Source of the DNA: Chelydra serpentina
Lineage: Eukaryota > Chordata > Testudines > Chelydridae
Reading direction: 5' to 3'
Length of the DNA: 64,000 bases
Assembly: GCA_037349315.1 (NCBI GenBank)
Contig: JBAIAC010000007.1
Location: 22,214,001-22,278,000 of the forward strand
Below the pieces are notes generated by a model. That model saw only the letters and a program-made list of their open reading frames with translations, made no database searches and had not been told where the DNA came from. The number at the start of each line of letters is the position of its first letter. Within the stretch, counting starts at the first letter, position 1. Shown one piece after another: positions 1 through 11,255 of the stretch. The position numbers and the translations under genes were made by a program.

Positions 1-1318
1 GAACGAGCAACAGGGAATGGATCACTTGATTATCTGTTCTGTTCATGGCCACTATTGGAAGACAGGATACTGGACCTTTGGTTTGACCCAGTAGGGCCAT
101 TCTTATGAGTACACTTACTTAACAAAATAGCAGGCATTGGTTCCATGGTAACAATGTCTTCTATTATCCTCCAGATGGATGTAGGGGTGTGTGTCTGGAA
201 GGGTCATTAATATTTAATTCCTTCTTGTGCTTTTGCCATCCTGTCTCTAAAACAAAAGATTTCATTTTCACAATCTTGCAAGGCTGAATTAAAAAGTAAA
301 AGAGGCATGGGGTGTGATCCTCCTCTGACTTATACCAGTCTTGCACAATCATAATTCCTTTGGCTTCAGCAGAGTTACTCCTGGTTCACACGGGTCTAAA
401 CAATCAGAGGAAAATCAGGCCCAGGGCCACTGGTCTTTTCAAAAATTATTATTCATGTTTTGCTTTTCTCCTACCTGAAAGTTGCTATGTAATTGGAAAA
501 AACACTTGCATGTCATTCAGGCTAATTTTCCCTAGAAAAGAAGGTCTAAATTATTCAGCAAAACCTCTAGTAATTTTTCAAAGGATTCTCAAGCAATTAG
601 AAATGTAAAACTTTTGAATTCTCCCAACCACATTTTTTTTAAAGTATGGGCAACTCTCAGAGTTTCTCATTTGTGGAACTCAGAACTAGTGGTTACAGTT
701 TGACTTTTTTAGTATACATTGTGCAGAAATTCAACACTGGTATTTTTATACATACTGCATATTACACAAACTAACCCTTTAATTTTCAACAAGGTATTTC
801 TCTCTCTCTTTCTATATTTGTATTTATCACATTAAAAATAGGTAGCTCTCATTGACTTCTGGTGGAGATGAATGTGCTAGGCACTTTTGAAAATCAGTCC
901 CTTGATCTCAGATTGGTGCCTCATCTGAAAATTTGGACCTATTCTTTTAAGACAGACTTCAATGTAACATAGGAATATTAGCGAGGGACTTTCATCGTGA
1001 ACTGTTTAGCATATGAAGTGAGCCCCTTGCTAAAGGTCATGACATCTCTTTTGCACCCATTTTGAAAGAATGGAGACTTCTCTCTTCCATTACTTTCACT
1101 TTGACTTTTGATTTGGGCATTGGCCATTCAGACTTTACATTGTTGGCGTGTAACTTGAGGGGGTGTGGGGATTGGTGAGAATTACATGAGGGAAGGAACT
1201 TGAAACCATTTGGCTATATCCATGACCTCTTTATCTGGAACCCAGAAGCAAGGTATTTTTAATTAAAAAAAGAAAAATTGTCATTGACTTTGTTGTTTCT
1301 TTTCACTTTCTTGACTAG
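1..1318. other. Upstream flank of SERPINA10, no coding exon seen
   Basis: AT-rich sequence with no supported gene. Clade A serpins normally have an untranslated first exon upstream of the ATG exon. The ATG exon here has a good splice acceptor ending at 1318, so a non-coding exon and promoter should lie in this stretch or before position 1. I could not place them. Short open frames here (for example 360-608) look like chance. Confidence 0.5.
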
Positions 1319-2044
1319 AAAGAAGCTCACTGCTGGACTCCAAAATGAAAGCAGGGATTTGCCTTCTTCTCTTATGTGAAATGTGCATTGAATTAAGCAC
1401 ATCTCTTGGCAAGCCTGGAAATCGAAAGAAAGATAAAGAGGAGTATTGCTTGCAGAATAATGAAAATGCATATAGCACTATGGAGCATAGACGCACCGCA
1501 GAGCCATTTGCAAAGCAAGTCCCTCTAGAGTTCACTCTTTACAACCTCACTGAAAAGAACATGAATTTTGGATTCAATCTCTACAGGAAAATAGCACTGA
1601 AGCATGACAATAACGTGTTCTTTTCCCCGCTCTCTATGTCATTTGTGATGGCTGTCTTCATGCTCGCGGCTAAAGGGGAAACCTACAAGCAAATCGTTCA
1701 GGGTACAAACCTCCATCTTTTGCAGGGCGAAGAGAATTGTAATCAGTTGCCAGCTTTGTTTAAACAATTGAAAGATAACATCACAGAGAATGAAGAGCTT
1801 GTTCTGCAGAGAGGTAGTTTTTCTTTTGTTCAAAAGAACTTCAGACTCAAGGAGCCTTTTCTTAATCTATCCAAGCAGTACTTTGATATGGAATTCTTAA
1901 GTGTGGATTTTCAAAACTCCACCCAGGCAAAAAGTGTCATAAATCAGAATATTAACAAGACGACCAAAGGAAAAATTCCAAAGCTTTTTGAAGAATTTGA
2001 CCAGCATGCTAAACTAGTTCTCGTGGATTACATTCTCTTTAAAG
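1319..2044 (+). CDS. SERPINA10: SERPINA10 exon with start codon (residues 1-234)
   Basis: The splice acceptor is a pyrimidine-rich tract ending in tag at 1316-1318. Positions 1319-1344 are 5' UTR and ATG is at 1345. The exon encodes the signal peptide, the variable tail and the first half of the serpin fold, from an Asn-Phe-Gly-Phe motif (residues 74-77) to an Ile-Leu-Phe-Lys-Gly motif. It ends one base into the Gly codon at donor gtaact (2045). The open frame continues a few codons into the intron, but the family alignment requires splicing here. Confidence 0.94.
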
Positions 2045-5000
2045 GTAACTATTGATTTTATACGGTAAGATCATAATTTATAAAAAGACAACAGGCAAGA
2101 CTCTGATCTCAGTTACTTTAGTGTAGCTCCAGAAAAACTCCACTGGGATCAATGTTGCTACTCTAGATTTGCAAGTGATCTCAGAATATGGTGCAGAATA
2201 TTTGTGCATCAGGCAAGTCAAGTAAACCTGTCAATGCTACTGAGTAGACTGCAAACTGGATCTGTACATATATCATATACTCATTATAACTGAGTTAGTC
2301 ATTCAAATACGATTGTGGCTAGGGGCTTCTCCTTTGGGGAAAAGCATTTTCAAAGTTACAGTATTTCCCCATTGTCCCCCATTAGATTTTCTTTAAAAAA
2401 AAATTTTTTTAAACCGTAAATGATTGTAGTGGTACTGAAAAGGGCCTTGAATGCTGCAGACCTCCATCCTTAGAACAGCTAGAACACAGACAGAGGGAGT
2501 GAAAACTTCCTCTCGGCATCATATTAATTTGTCTTCACCCTTTTCTGACGGGTTCATCTTGAGGACCGAGAAGGTTGTTCAATATCCCTTGAATCCCTGG
2601 GCTCCCTGCCAGTAAGAAAGCCATTATTATGGTGCCCATTGTAATGAGAGCTGGAATATGGGCATATGTACTCTGGACACTGGACAAAGGGCACCAATTC
2701 ATTTCTCACAGAGTGCATTGGTCAAGGCAACACAGAGTTTCCCCATTTCATACAAGAGTCTCTTTGATCAGGGAAAAGAGCCACACCTAATCCACGAGAG
2801 GACCTGCCAGGTATTGATCTGGTGCAACAGAAAGAAGTTATCAGAATCTGGAAGGCCCCTAGCTTGGCAGGAGAGGTGCAATCAAACTAGGAAAAATAAG
2901 CACAGCATGCCAAAATGTATTGGCTAGGGCCACGTAGCAGCCCCAACTAGGCTGCGGAGAAGCAGACTCTGCAGAGACTTCCTATCTCCCATAATGAGAA
3001 GGGAGCCAATGGCCTGTCACACAACAAGGCTCCCTGATTACACAGCAAATTAGCTGTCCCAAGACAGGAGTTCAGCTCTTTTCTTTCGGTTTCACTTAAC
3101 CAAAGGAGGCCAGCCTGAGCCCAGAAGCCCCAGCTGGAGTTTCCCCTGGAGCAACCAGTGATTTTTCAGTCCACCTTCAGGTCCCTGAAGTCATCCAGTC
3201 CTCTTAGGGATGAAACTCCTATGGGAAGCGTTATGATGGTGAGGACTCTGCAGTTAGGGTAACAAGACAGCAAGTGTGAAAAATCAGGATGGCGGTGGGG
3301 GGGTGGGGGGTGGGGGTAATAGGAGCCTATATAAGAAAAAGACTCAAAAATCAGAACTGTCCCTATAAAATTGGGACATCTGGTCACCCTATCTGCAGGT
3401 CACGGGTATGCAGAGCTATCACACGATAAACTTTGGTGACTGCAATCCTAGGTCAGATCTGGAGCAGTAATCTCAACCTCTCCAGAATTTCAAGGCACAC
3501 TAAAATATCACCTCTCACATTAAAATGCTGCAACCTGGCACCGTAATTACATTTCAAGGGTGCATTTTATTGTGGTGTTTTCCCCAATAATGCTCCCCCA
3601 GGTCCTTTGAATGCGCGGAGAAGGGCAGGGTATGAATTGGAAACTTTTAATGTAAGACATTGCAGGCTACTTGCAAAAACTAAAATAATCCATGATTGTC
3701 CCTGGTGCCCAGAATATGCGTGACAGAAGAGGAAGGACGAGTTTCCAGTTAAATAGCAGAGCTAGAGGAAACAAGGAGTTAGATCCTTGGCTAGGTCAAG
3801 GAGCACACAGCAATTATCTAATGCATCTCCACCACACAGGGGGATTCTCTGCTGATGGACAGCTGGTGTAGAAGCTCCTGTGTCCCTCCCCCTGCAGTCA
3901 GTAGTCTGACTTCTAGTTGAGAAGGACAAGACTTTTCAAAAGAGGCCCCATGTGGCAAAAATAGTGATAGTTCACTCCCCTCAATCAGAGGGGAAGGGTG
4001 GCACAAGAAGTTGGGTCAGTTGATCAGGACAAAAGACAAGAGTGCAGGGACAGGAGTAGGGCAAAGGGGGAGCAGAGAACCATAGACCATGCCCACTGCT
4101 CCAAGAAGAGATCAAGGGAAACACTGCCTACATGCATGCTCAAGTGAGGGAAGGAAAATGGCCCCACAGTGTGGTTTCCTTCCTCCTTGACATATAAATA
4201 GCCACTTGGGACAATGCCAAGGGGAGGTTTCTAGATTTAGTGGGGACTTGGATCTGGTGCAGTTTTCAGTGACATAGACAGAGAAAAGAGGTGTGGCCAG
4301 GATAATGTCTCTATGCTGTCCCAATCCACAGGAGTAGTTTCAGCCACTTGGAGCCATGAGAAACTATTTAACTCTGACTTGTGCCTGGGAACAATTGCTG
4401 TACTTAGTGGTCCCAGGATCATGAGAGTGAATGAAAAGCCTCTGGCTCAGTGTACACTCTCTCTCGAGGACAGCAGCATACAGAGAGTCCTCTCTTTCTG
4501 AAGAAAGAAAACAGATGCAAACTTAATAGTAAAACAAAGAGGACTGAGCAGAATGCTCCATGGTGGAAGTTCAGAGATTTCTGCTTTCTGGTATGGAGGC
4601 TTATCTCATAATAGCTCAAAGCAAGGCATATTTTCCTTGAGATGTAGGAAACAGCTGAGCAGCAGCAGTAAAATAGGCTAAAAAGGAGATGCACCAAGAG
4701 TCCAATGTTATTGTACTGACAGCTTAGTAGCACTCAATGGGACATAGTCTGAGTCTGGTGTGTAATTCTGTTTCCTATATTTGAAGAAGAATGCTAGTTA
4801 AGATGTAATGAAGTCCACCCAAGACACAGAGATAATAAATGGATTGGCTAGACTTACATGTGAGTAGAGATACCTCACTCATTAGTAAATTATCAGGGTA
4901 TTAAAAAACCTAGACAGAGTACACTGGGAGACCGAGTTTTGGGAAAAGACGGTTAGAAGACAACCTGTTACTAAAAGAAATGCAGTGGAGAGAAAGCCTG

Positions 5001-8000
5001 AAAAAGTGCTATGATTTACACCAGACTCAAAAAATGGCAAGGTCAGGCTTTGACTGCTTTCTAGCTGTAGCAAATTCAGGGATGAATGCCCATGAGGGAG
5101 AACATTTGTCAGAAGCTCCTGTGAGTTCGTGTGGACTTGTTGGCAGAGTCCATGTCTAAGAACAGCATGCTGGACAATTTAGTCTTCAGCAGATAGCAAC
5201 CAGCACCATGAATTAAGTTCTTTAAGTGAATTAACCAGTGCAGAGCATGGCATATAGGTATAATATACTTATAAGGAAAGTACCAGTTTACGGTAGCCAA
5301 TGCTTCCACATGGACAACAAGGCTAATCCCAGGTAGAGAATGGTGTAGTTGTCTAGCCTTGAGGTGACAAAGGCATGAACATAAGAACAGCCATACTGGG
5401 TCAGACCAAAGGTCCATCTAGTCCAGTATCCTGTCTTCCAAAGTGGCCAACGCCAGGTGCCCCAGAGGGAACAAAGTGAGCCATCCCCTGTTGCCCATAA
5501 ATAATCATGATGAGCTCTGCATTTTGAAAAAGAAAAGATTTTGTCAAGTCTAAAGGTGAAAGAAGGTGTTTTTGCCCACTGCTGCTAATTTGGAAGTTGT
5601 GAGTAGAGATGAATCCAAATAAGACTCAGATTGACAACCTCTAAAAAAATCAGCCTGCAAATGCCTTCATCGCTTCTGCCAATTCCCCATCAACAATCAA
5701 CCATCTTTTATCAACAGACACCACTTGTGTCTTATCTTGACTGAACCCAACCCAGCTGGATTTCATCCAGATCCCTTTCTCTGCCAGAAATTGAGATAGG
5801 AAAGAAAAGGTTCTGTCTAGACTTGGCAGAAAGGAAATGCAAGCCTTAGTATTATCAACATATATGGTGTCGGTCCATAGCACTCAAAAGAGAGGCAGCC
5901 CACTGTTGATGATCCATGAATGAGAATGTATGGAGGTATCAATTTAAAAAGAGAGTACTGAATAGGTGGAACAGACTTCTGGTAGACGTGGCAGAGTCAA
6001 GTAGCATTTCTGCAAAAAATTGATGATTATCTGGTATTCAATAAATTAAAGGAATATTCATTAGTTTGGAGCCTGGGGGTAATTGACCACCTGGACAATG
6101 GGGAAAATATTTGTTGATCATGTTCCTTCACCTCCATCCCTCCTGAGCCTAGATCTGGGTTTTTTGTGTGGTTTTGCCCTCCTGTGCTGTAAAAAGTTTT
6201 AAAGTATGTATGCTAAAGATATAATAGTTGTCATCAAGCCATCCTATGCAAAAAGGGCCCAAAATCCTACATGACCATATAGCAACGGATACAATTGGAT
6301 AATATTTTTAAGAACTTCAGAACTGTTACTATGAGCAAGTGTGAGTGTGAATAATTATTTTCTTTCTTTCTTTTCTAAGGCAAATGGCTGCACCCATTTA
6401 ATACAAGGTTCACAGAACTGGAGACTTTCCATATAGACAAGTATAGGAACATACAGGTGCCCATGATGTTTAAGTCAGACAAGGTTGCCTCAACTTCAGA
6501 TAAGAATTTAGGATGCATTGTGCTAAAACTTCCCTACAGAGGAAGTGCACATATGCTTATTGCCATGCCGGAAAAGGAGGGAGATTACGCTTCACTTGAA
6601 GACCACATAACAGCAGACCTTGTGGAATCATGGCTTAGAAACATGAAGACCAGGTATAGCTTCACACTGACATCCTGACGATACTAACATATTTCATATT
6701 TATTGAGGTAAAAGAAACCCACTTACGTGCTGGGTTCTCTGTGGAGTGGCATCCTTATATGGGGGGGAGGGGGTCTTTTCCATCCCCCAAAACAGAACCT
6801 TTGTGCGTAAGAGTGGGGTAGGGCTCTCACTTGAAGCCTTCGTTTAAGACGGATTCATCTCCTTTATCCCACTAAGAAATGTACGTCTCTGAGAGCACAG
6901 TCCAGCCTTTCCAAGCCCAAACATCAGGCCCTAACTGTGGTCTTCAATTTGGCACTTCCAGCCAAAATAGCATGGCTAACCAGTGTGTGCAAGTTACTCA
7001 TGAAGGGATTTCCTACTTGGGCGATGAAGCATACATGCAAATATATTAAATAGGCTGAGCTATAAAAATGTAAAATAAATTAATCTTTTCATATGAAATG
7101 TGATTCAGTAGGTGACACTCTTTCTCCTGGTTCAGGATTGAATTAATCAATGCCTCATCATAGAAGTGGGGATTCTGTGCTGCAGGAAACTAGAGGTTCT
7201 GACCCCTTGTGGCCCTGACATTTTTCATAAGAGAGAAAGCATTAGCCCTGCTGTCTTTCCCAAGTTGTTACGCAGGGATTTACATTCTGCCTACCTAGAT
7301 TCCTCTACATTTCAACTATTCTTCACTTCCTGCCCTAAACTGTTGTGTAGCATGTTGTGCACTGCTGAATTCGATCCCAGAGCTGGTTGCATTTCAGTAT
7401 TAGTTGAAGTGACCATTATATATCTCTTATCTGCCTCACACAAGTGAGAGACAAGGTGGGTGAGGTAATATCTTTTATTGGACCAACTCCTGCTGGGGAG
7501 AGAGACAAGCTTTTGAGAGCTTCACAGAGCTCTTCTTCAGGTATCAAGCACTTGAAGGCAAACAGGGGACTCAAACTGAACTTCACTCCCCCTGAAAAGG
7601 TCAGTTCGAGTCCCATGTTTACCTCCAAGTGCTTGAGACCGGAAGAAGAGCTCCATGTATCTCGAAAGCTTGTCTCTCCCACCAACAGAAGTTGGTCCAA
7701 TAAAAAATATTACCTTAACCACCCTGTCTCTCCCATATCCTGGGAACAATATGGTTACACCAGCTCTGCATCATACAAGCGAGGAAGTTTCACTACTTTT
7801 TAAACGGCACTTTTAGATCCTCTGATGAAAGTGTAATGAAGTGCAAAATATTACTGAACGACCCTTCTAATAATAATTACTGAGTATATTCTAGGATAAT
7901 AAGACAAGCACAATTCATGCAGAAAAAATCAAGCCTGTGATAAGGACATTTTTCTTGTTCCAAAATTAGGACTTTGTCAGTTTTTTCACTGTATTACCAG

Positions 8001-10851
8001 TATTTATGTTTGTTACAGAAAAATGGACCTTTTCTTTCCAAAGTTCAAATTAGACCAGAAATACCAGATGCATGAACTGCTTCGTGCTCTGGGAATTCAA
8101 CACCTCTTCACGAAGAAGGCAGACCTGAGTCAACTCACAAATCAAAGATCTGTAAAAGTATCAAAGGTAAGACTTACAAAAAATAAATAACAAGAAGCAG
8201 CTTGTATTATATTAGTGCCTAGAGGCCCCAGCCAAGATCAGGGGCTGGTTGTGCTAGGTATTGTACAAATACATCGTGAGAAACAGTTCCTGTCACAAAG
8301 AGCTTAAAAAGGATCAAGTGACTTGCTGAAGGTCTCAGAGTAGAGCCAAGAACAGAACCCACGATTCCTTATTCTCACTCCAGTAACCACCATATTTTGG
8401 CTTTTCTTGCACAAATCTGCAGGGGGGAGCAGTGGAAGAGGGAAATTCAGAGTACAGCTGGGCATCATCTTTTACATGAAATTTTTTTTCAGCAAAATGT
8501 ACAGATTTGGTGACACTAAAACCTTTCACAATTTTTTTTGTCAATTCTGCCAAATTGTCGTAGTTAAAAAAAAAAAAAATCAGAAAAAAAATCAAGTTTG
8601 TTTCATCATTTTTTTTAAAAAAGTGTTCACGTTTTTCAGTTCAAAACAATTTTTAGTTTCAAAATTTCCTGTAATGGTACTTAAGAATCAAACTTTTAAA
8701 AATGGTGAAAATTGAAAAAAAAGTGTCGTTTAGACCCAAAACAACATTATTTTTGGCTTTGTGCTTCACCAAATTTTCATTCTCAAGTTGACCCAAAACA
8801 GGTTTTTTCATTTTTATTTTTTGGAATTGCTAGCAAAAGTGACAAGTCCATTATTCAGAGACTTTCCCCACCTCTTCTGTACACCTGTGCAGAGAACCAC
8901 CACAATCCAGCACCATCCAGCAGTAAGAGACATGCCAGAGAGGACAAAACATGAACATAGCTCTACCCCGTTCCATACCAAATGGACCACTGTGGTTCTC
9001 ATATGTTGCACCCTTTTAAAGAGCATAGCAGTTGCCTCACCAAATATATAAATGTAAAAGTATTTAAACTATGATAGCTTTGTAAACTGACCTTAATCAG
9101 AAAGATTTCATATCCCAAGAGTAAAAATACAAAAGATAAAATAGCAGATGTTTAGTTTATGGGCTATTACACCATTTCATGTGTATAAATCAAGTTGAGA
9201 ATCTGAAGCATACTCTTCCCCTTGCACAGATACCAGGAAAAATTGTATAATCCAGAATTGGTTAATAATTGTATTATAAAACAATCTAATTTTAATAGCA
9301 TCTGTGAACTGATTTTAAAAGCAATTAATGCACCAGCTGGCATAGGGCCATTGCAGCACTACTGAATGTTACCGTGTGAGTTACATTAGTTCAGAAACAG
9401 ATTTAGGACTTGAACACAGTCAGCAGAGTTTGGTACTGGTGATGTTAATACCTTCAATTGTCTTTATGTCCTAGACCATAAACTAACCATGAAGCTTGCA
9501 GACACAGGCTTAAGAACTGAGGAAATAGCTAGATGCATATACTACAGAAATAAAGGGGAAAGGGTCAGATCCTGCAAGGTATTGGGTGTCCTTAATTCCC
9601 AGTGAGTTTGGTGTGAGTTGAGGGCTTGCAGACACCTCACAGGATTATTTTGTATGTCTGTACTCATTAGTTCTGTGCTACTGCTTGCTCCAAGGAAATC
9701 TTCTCAAGATTATAAACACATAGCAATAAGACAAGACAGATGCAATTACATAAAGGAAGATTTAGATTCAATATTAGGAAAAACTTGCTAACTATAAGGA
9801 TAGTTAAGGACTGAAACAGGTTAAAAAGGGAAGTTGTGGAATCTTTGACATTGGAGGTTTTTGAGAACAGGTTAGAAAAATACTTGTCAAGGATGGTCTA
9901 GGTATACTTAATTGTGCTTCAGAATGGAGGAATGCACTAAATGACTTCTTGATGACTTTTGATCTCCCTTCGAATTCTACATTTCTATGCTTGTATGATT
10001 TTATAAAACACTTTCAGAATATACAGTATTTAACCAAGTAAAGCCTTTCAATGTTTTGAGTAACTACACTTAATCAGAAACAAGCAAATTAAAGAAAAAC
10101 AACCGGAACCACTAATAGACATTTGCCTGTGTATTTAATCATGAAACGTAGACTGTAGGGTCAGCAGGAGTAGGAACTGAAGGCTCATTCTATACATTCT
10201 GTTAGTTAAATCTGAAGATTGTAAAAGAGATTCTGTGGTCTGGCCAACCTTGGCAATGCATGGATTTGGGTTACGGGAAGGAGTGGTTAGGAAAGGTGGC
10301 TTGAAGATCAAATGTTCAGGCTTCATTTTTTAATAAGAAAGTTACCCTGCCAAATTATACATACAGAAATTGTATAACTGTTTCTAGAAATGTATCCAGG
10401 AAGCTTCTTAGGCTCTGATCCTGCAACTGATAAGGTTCAGATGGACTATGGCAGCTGTGCAGTCACACTGGAGCCAATGGGGCCCTGTGTGAGTGCAGCC
10501 ATCAACTGCAAGATCAGAACCTCACTGTGACCCTCAGTCCCTGGGTCTGTGCATGTCAGAGGCCTGCCACACATTAGGTATTTGGAACTTTGACGACTGT
10601 CCTTCACATAAGGAGTCTCATTTTTGGTGTTTATAATATTGTTCTCTTTGCGTTATTAGATTATCCAAAGAGCAGTAATTGAAGTGGATGAGAAAGGAAC
10701 TGAAGCAGCAGCTGTTAGTGGGTCAGAAATTACTGCATACTCAATGCCTCCTACCATTAAAGTGAACAAGCCATTCCTCTTTATGATTTACGAAGAAACT
10801 TTCAAAACATTGCTGTTCATGGGCAGAGTGGTTAATCCTACAGAACTGTGA
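1345..10851 (+). CDS. Protein Z-dependent protease inhibitor (serpin A10), four coding exons
   Basis: Secreted clade A serpin that inhibits coagulation factor Xa when bound to protein Z, and factor XIa without it (family knowledge). Coding exons are 1345-2044, 6380-6653, 8019-8166 and 10660-10851. All introns are gt...ag and the phases match (700, 274, 148 and 192 nt), giving 437 residues; from memory the human protein is 444. The order is signal peptide (about 1-21), a short variable N-terminal tail, then the serpin fold. The reactive centre keeps Ala-Tyr-Ser, with P1 Tyr at residue 401. Tyr255 and Asp308 align with human protein Z contacts Tyr240 and Asp293 (mature numbering). N-glycosylation sequons are at 67, 145, 174, 191 and 204. 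The acidic N-terminal tail of the human protein is not conserved; basic residues occur near 23-31. No frameshift or stop is seen, so the gene looks functional. Confidence 0.95.
3255..3391 (+). mobile_element. hAT-type MITE with terminal inverted repeats and 8-bp target duplication
   Basis: 137-bp non-coding element starting tagggt and ending caccct-a. A G-rich middle is followed by an internal tataaga block. Flanks are tctgcagt (3247-3254) and tctgcagg (3392-3399), a 7/8 duplication. An 8-bp duplication is characteristic of hAT transposons. A closely similar copy lies at 40958-41097. Confidence 0.85.
5378..5505 (+). repeat. Turtle-type SINE-like interspersed repeat, copy 1
   Basis: Starts with aacataagaacagccatactg and runs through the block catcccctgttgcccat. 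It shares long blocks with the copy at 31536-31772, so it is an interspersed repeat by self-comparison. I recognise it as common in turtle genomes but do not assert a family name. Confidence 0.7.
5640..5890 (-). repeat. L2-like LINE reverse-transcriptase remnant
   Basis: The - strand frame at 5650-5883 translates into a segment with a Trp-Met-Lys...Asp-Lys-Thr-Gln-Val pattern followed by Val-Asp-Gly. This resembles the C-terminal palm and thumb of L2/Jockey-type reverse transcriptases. It is short, isolated and without a catalytic Asp-Asp box, so it is a relic and the family call is tentative. Confidence 0.4.
6380..6653 (+). CDS. SERPINA10: SERPINA10 second coding exon (residues 234-325)
   Basis: It follows a tttcttttctaag acceptor and completes the split Gly codon, then reads Lys-Trp-Leu as in other clade A serpins. 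It carries Tyr255 and Asp308, which align with protein Z contact residues of the human inhibitor. It ends in Lys-Thr-Arg with the Arg codon split at donor gtatag (6654). Confidence 0.94.
6654..8018 (+). other. SERPINA10: SERPINA10 second intron
   Basis: 1.4-kb intron. The only recognised content is the palindromic Penelope-derived repeat at 7446-7745. The stretch 7140-7440 looks like other interspersed repeat sequence but I cannot name it. Confidence 0.8.
7446..7745. repeat. Palindromic repeat made of two inverted Penelope-type ends
   Basis: The left half starts gagagacaaggtgggtgagg and holds ttattggaccaact, gacaagctttt and gagctcttcttcagg. The right half is its reverse complement in order, ending accctgtctctc. 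The halves pair around a centre near 7590. The same end block occurs at 50985-51110 and 58476-58590, in Penelope-like elements. Open frames across it on both strands are by-products of the palindrome. Confidence 0.8.
8019..8166 (+). CDS. SERPINA10: SERPINA10 third coding exon (residues 325-374)
   Basis: The acceptor is ttgttacag at 8010-8018. The exon encodes the Phe-Phe-Pro-Lys-Phe-Lys-Leu strand and the Met-His-Glu-Leu-Leu helix of the serpin core. It ends at a complete codon before donor gtaaga (8167). It was too short for simple ORF detection and was placed by phase and family similarity. Confidence 0.93.
8205..8400 (+). repeat. MIR-like ancient SINE
   Basis: It contains the block ttgtgctaggtattgtacaaa, then a decayed form of the motif reading gacttgctgaaggtctcagag and gaacagaaccc. 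These blocks are characteristic of the conserved core and tail of MIR-type SINEs in amniotes. Confidence 0.55.
9755..9995 (+). repeat. CR1 LINE 3'-end fragment
   Basis: It contains decayed CR1 blocks: aatattaggaaaaacttgc, ggaagttgtggaatc, ttggaggtttttgagaacagg and a terminal ttcgaattctac. The reading order is + strand. The codons correspond to the C-terminal region seen in the better-preserved CR1 at 29690-31520. Confidence 0.75.
10660..10851 (+). CDS. SERPINA10: SERPINA10 last coding exon with reactive-centre loop (residues 375-437)
   Basis: The acceptor is gcgttattag at 10650-10659. The exon holds the serpin hinge (Gly-Thr-Glu-Ala-Ala-Ala, 387-392), P1 Tyr401 and P1' Ser402, and the C-terminal serpin signature Lys-Pro-Phe-Leu-Phe-Met-Ile-Tyr (411-418). 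It ends in Gly-Arg-Val-Val-Asn-Pro-Thr-Glu-Leu and a TGA stop at 10849-10851. An inhibitory hinge with small residues supports an active inhibitor. Confidence 0.95.
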   Translation: MIQRAVIEVDEKGTEAAAVSGSEITAYSMPPTIKVNKPFLFMIYEETFKTLLFMGRVVNPTEL

Positions 10852-11255
10852 ATGAAGAAAATAGTTTCTAGTCTATCTCCAGTAATTTCCAAGTTTTATT
10901 TTTATTTTCTTGAAACTATTACATTGCATTAGTTAGAACTGAAAACTAGCTAGATACGAAAACAGATTCATTTCACATCTCAAATCAGCAGCACATCCTA
11001 CTAAATTATTTTTGTTAATGCCCAAGCGGCAAGATTATCTAGTTGATGCAATAATTGTGACAAAATAGAGATTTTGTTCAAAACTGCATGTTATTCTATA
11101 TATTTCCTAAACTACTCCTTCCGACAGCCAACTAACAGTAGGCTTAAAATTACTGATTGTATACTGTAAGAATCAGTTCAAATATTTTATTCTGTGAGCT
11201 AAACTAGCTATTTCTGTATATGTACAAATTCAATAAAATGTTTGAGTTAAAAGAT
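10852..11255 (+). other. SERPINA10: SERPINA10 3' untranslated region
   Basis: AT-rich sequence from the stop codon to about 20 bases past the first clear AATAAA. The end point is inferred from the poly(A) signal, not from transcript data. Confidence 0.65.
11232..11237 (+). terminator. SERPINA10: Likely SERPINA10 poly(A) signal (AATAAA)
   Basis: Canonical AATAAA about 380 bases after the stop codon, followed by a T/G-rich stretch (ttgtgttt near 11270) that fits a downstream element. Confidence 0.65.

Larger units (their letters stand above)
2045..6379 (+). other. SERPINA10: SERPINA10 intron after the ATG exon
   Basis: 4.3-kb gt...ag intron. It contains a hAT-type MITE (3255-3391), a turtle-type SINE-like repeat (5378-5505), an L2-like LINE remnant on the - strand (about 5640-5890), and otherwise unassigned sequence. 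No coding exon is seen. Confidence 0.85.
8167..10659 (+). other. SERPINA10: SERPINA10 third intron
   Basis: 2.5-kb intron holding a MIR-like SINE (8205-8400), an A/T-homopolymer-rich stretch (8480-8830) that may be a decayed DNA transposon, and a CR1 3' fragment (9755-9995). No coding exon is seen. Confidence 0.8.

Noticed and set aside
1281..1535. 84-residue frame antisense to the SERPINA10 ATG exon
   Set aside because: Shadow of the real coding strand, no domain.
4419..4733. 104-residue frame on - in the first SERPINA10 intron
   Set aside because: Leu/Ser/Cys-rich translation of simple sequence, no domain or splice context.
7444..7803. 119-residue open frame on +, mirrored by frames on -
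   Set aside because: Produced by the palindromic Penelope-type repeat; the protein is not a known family.
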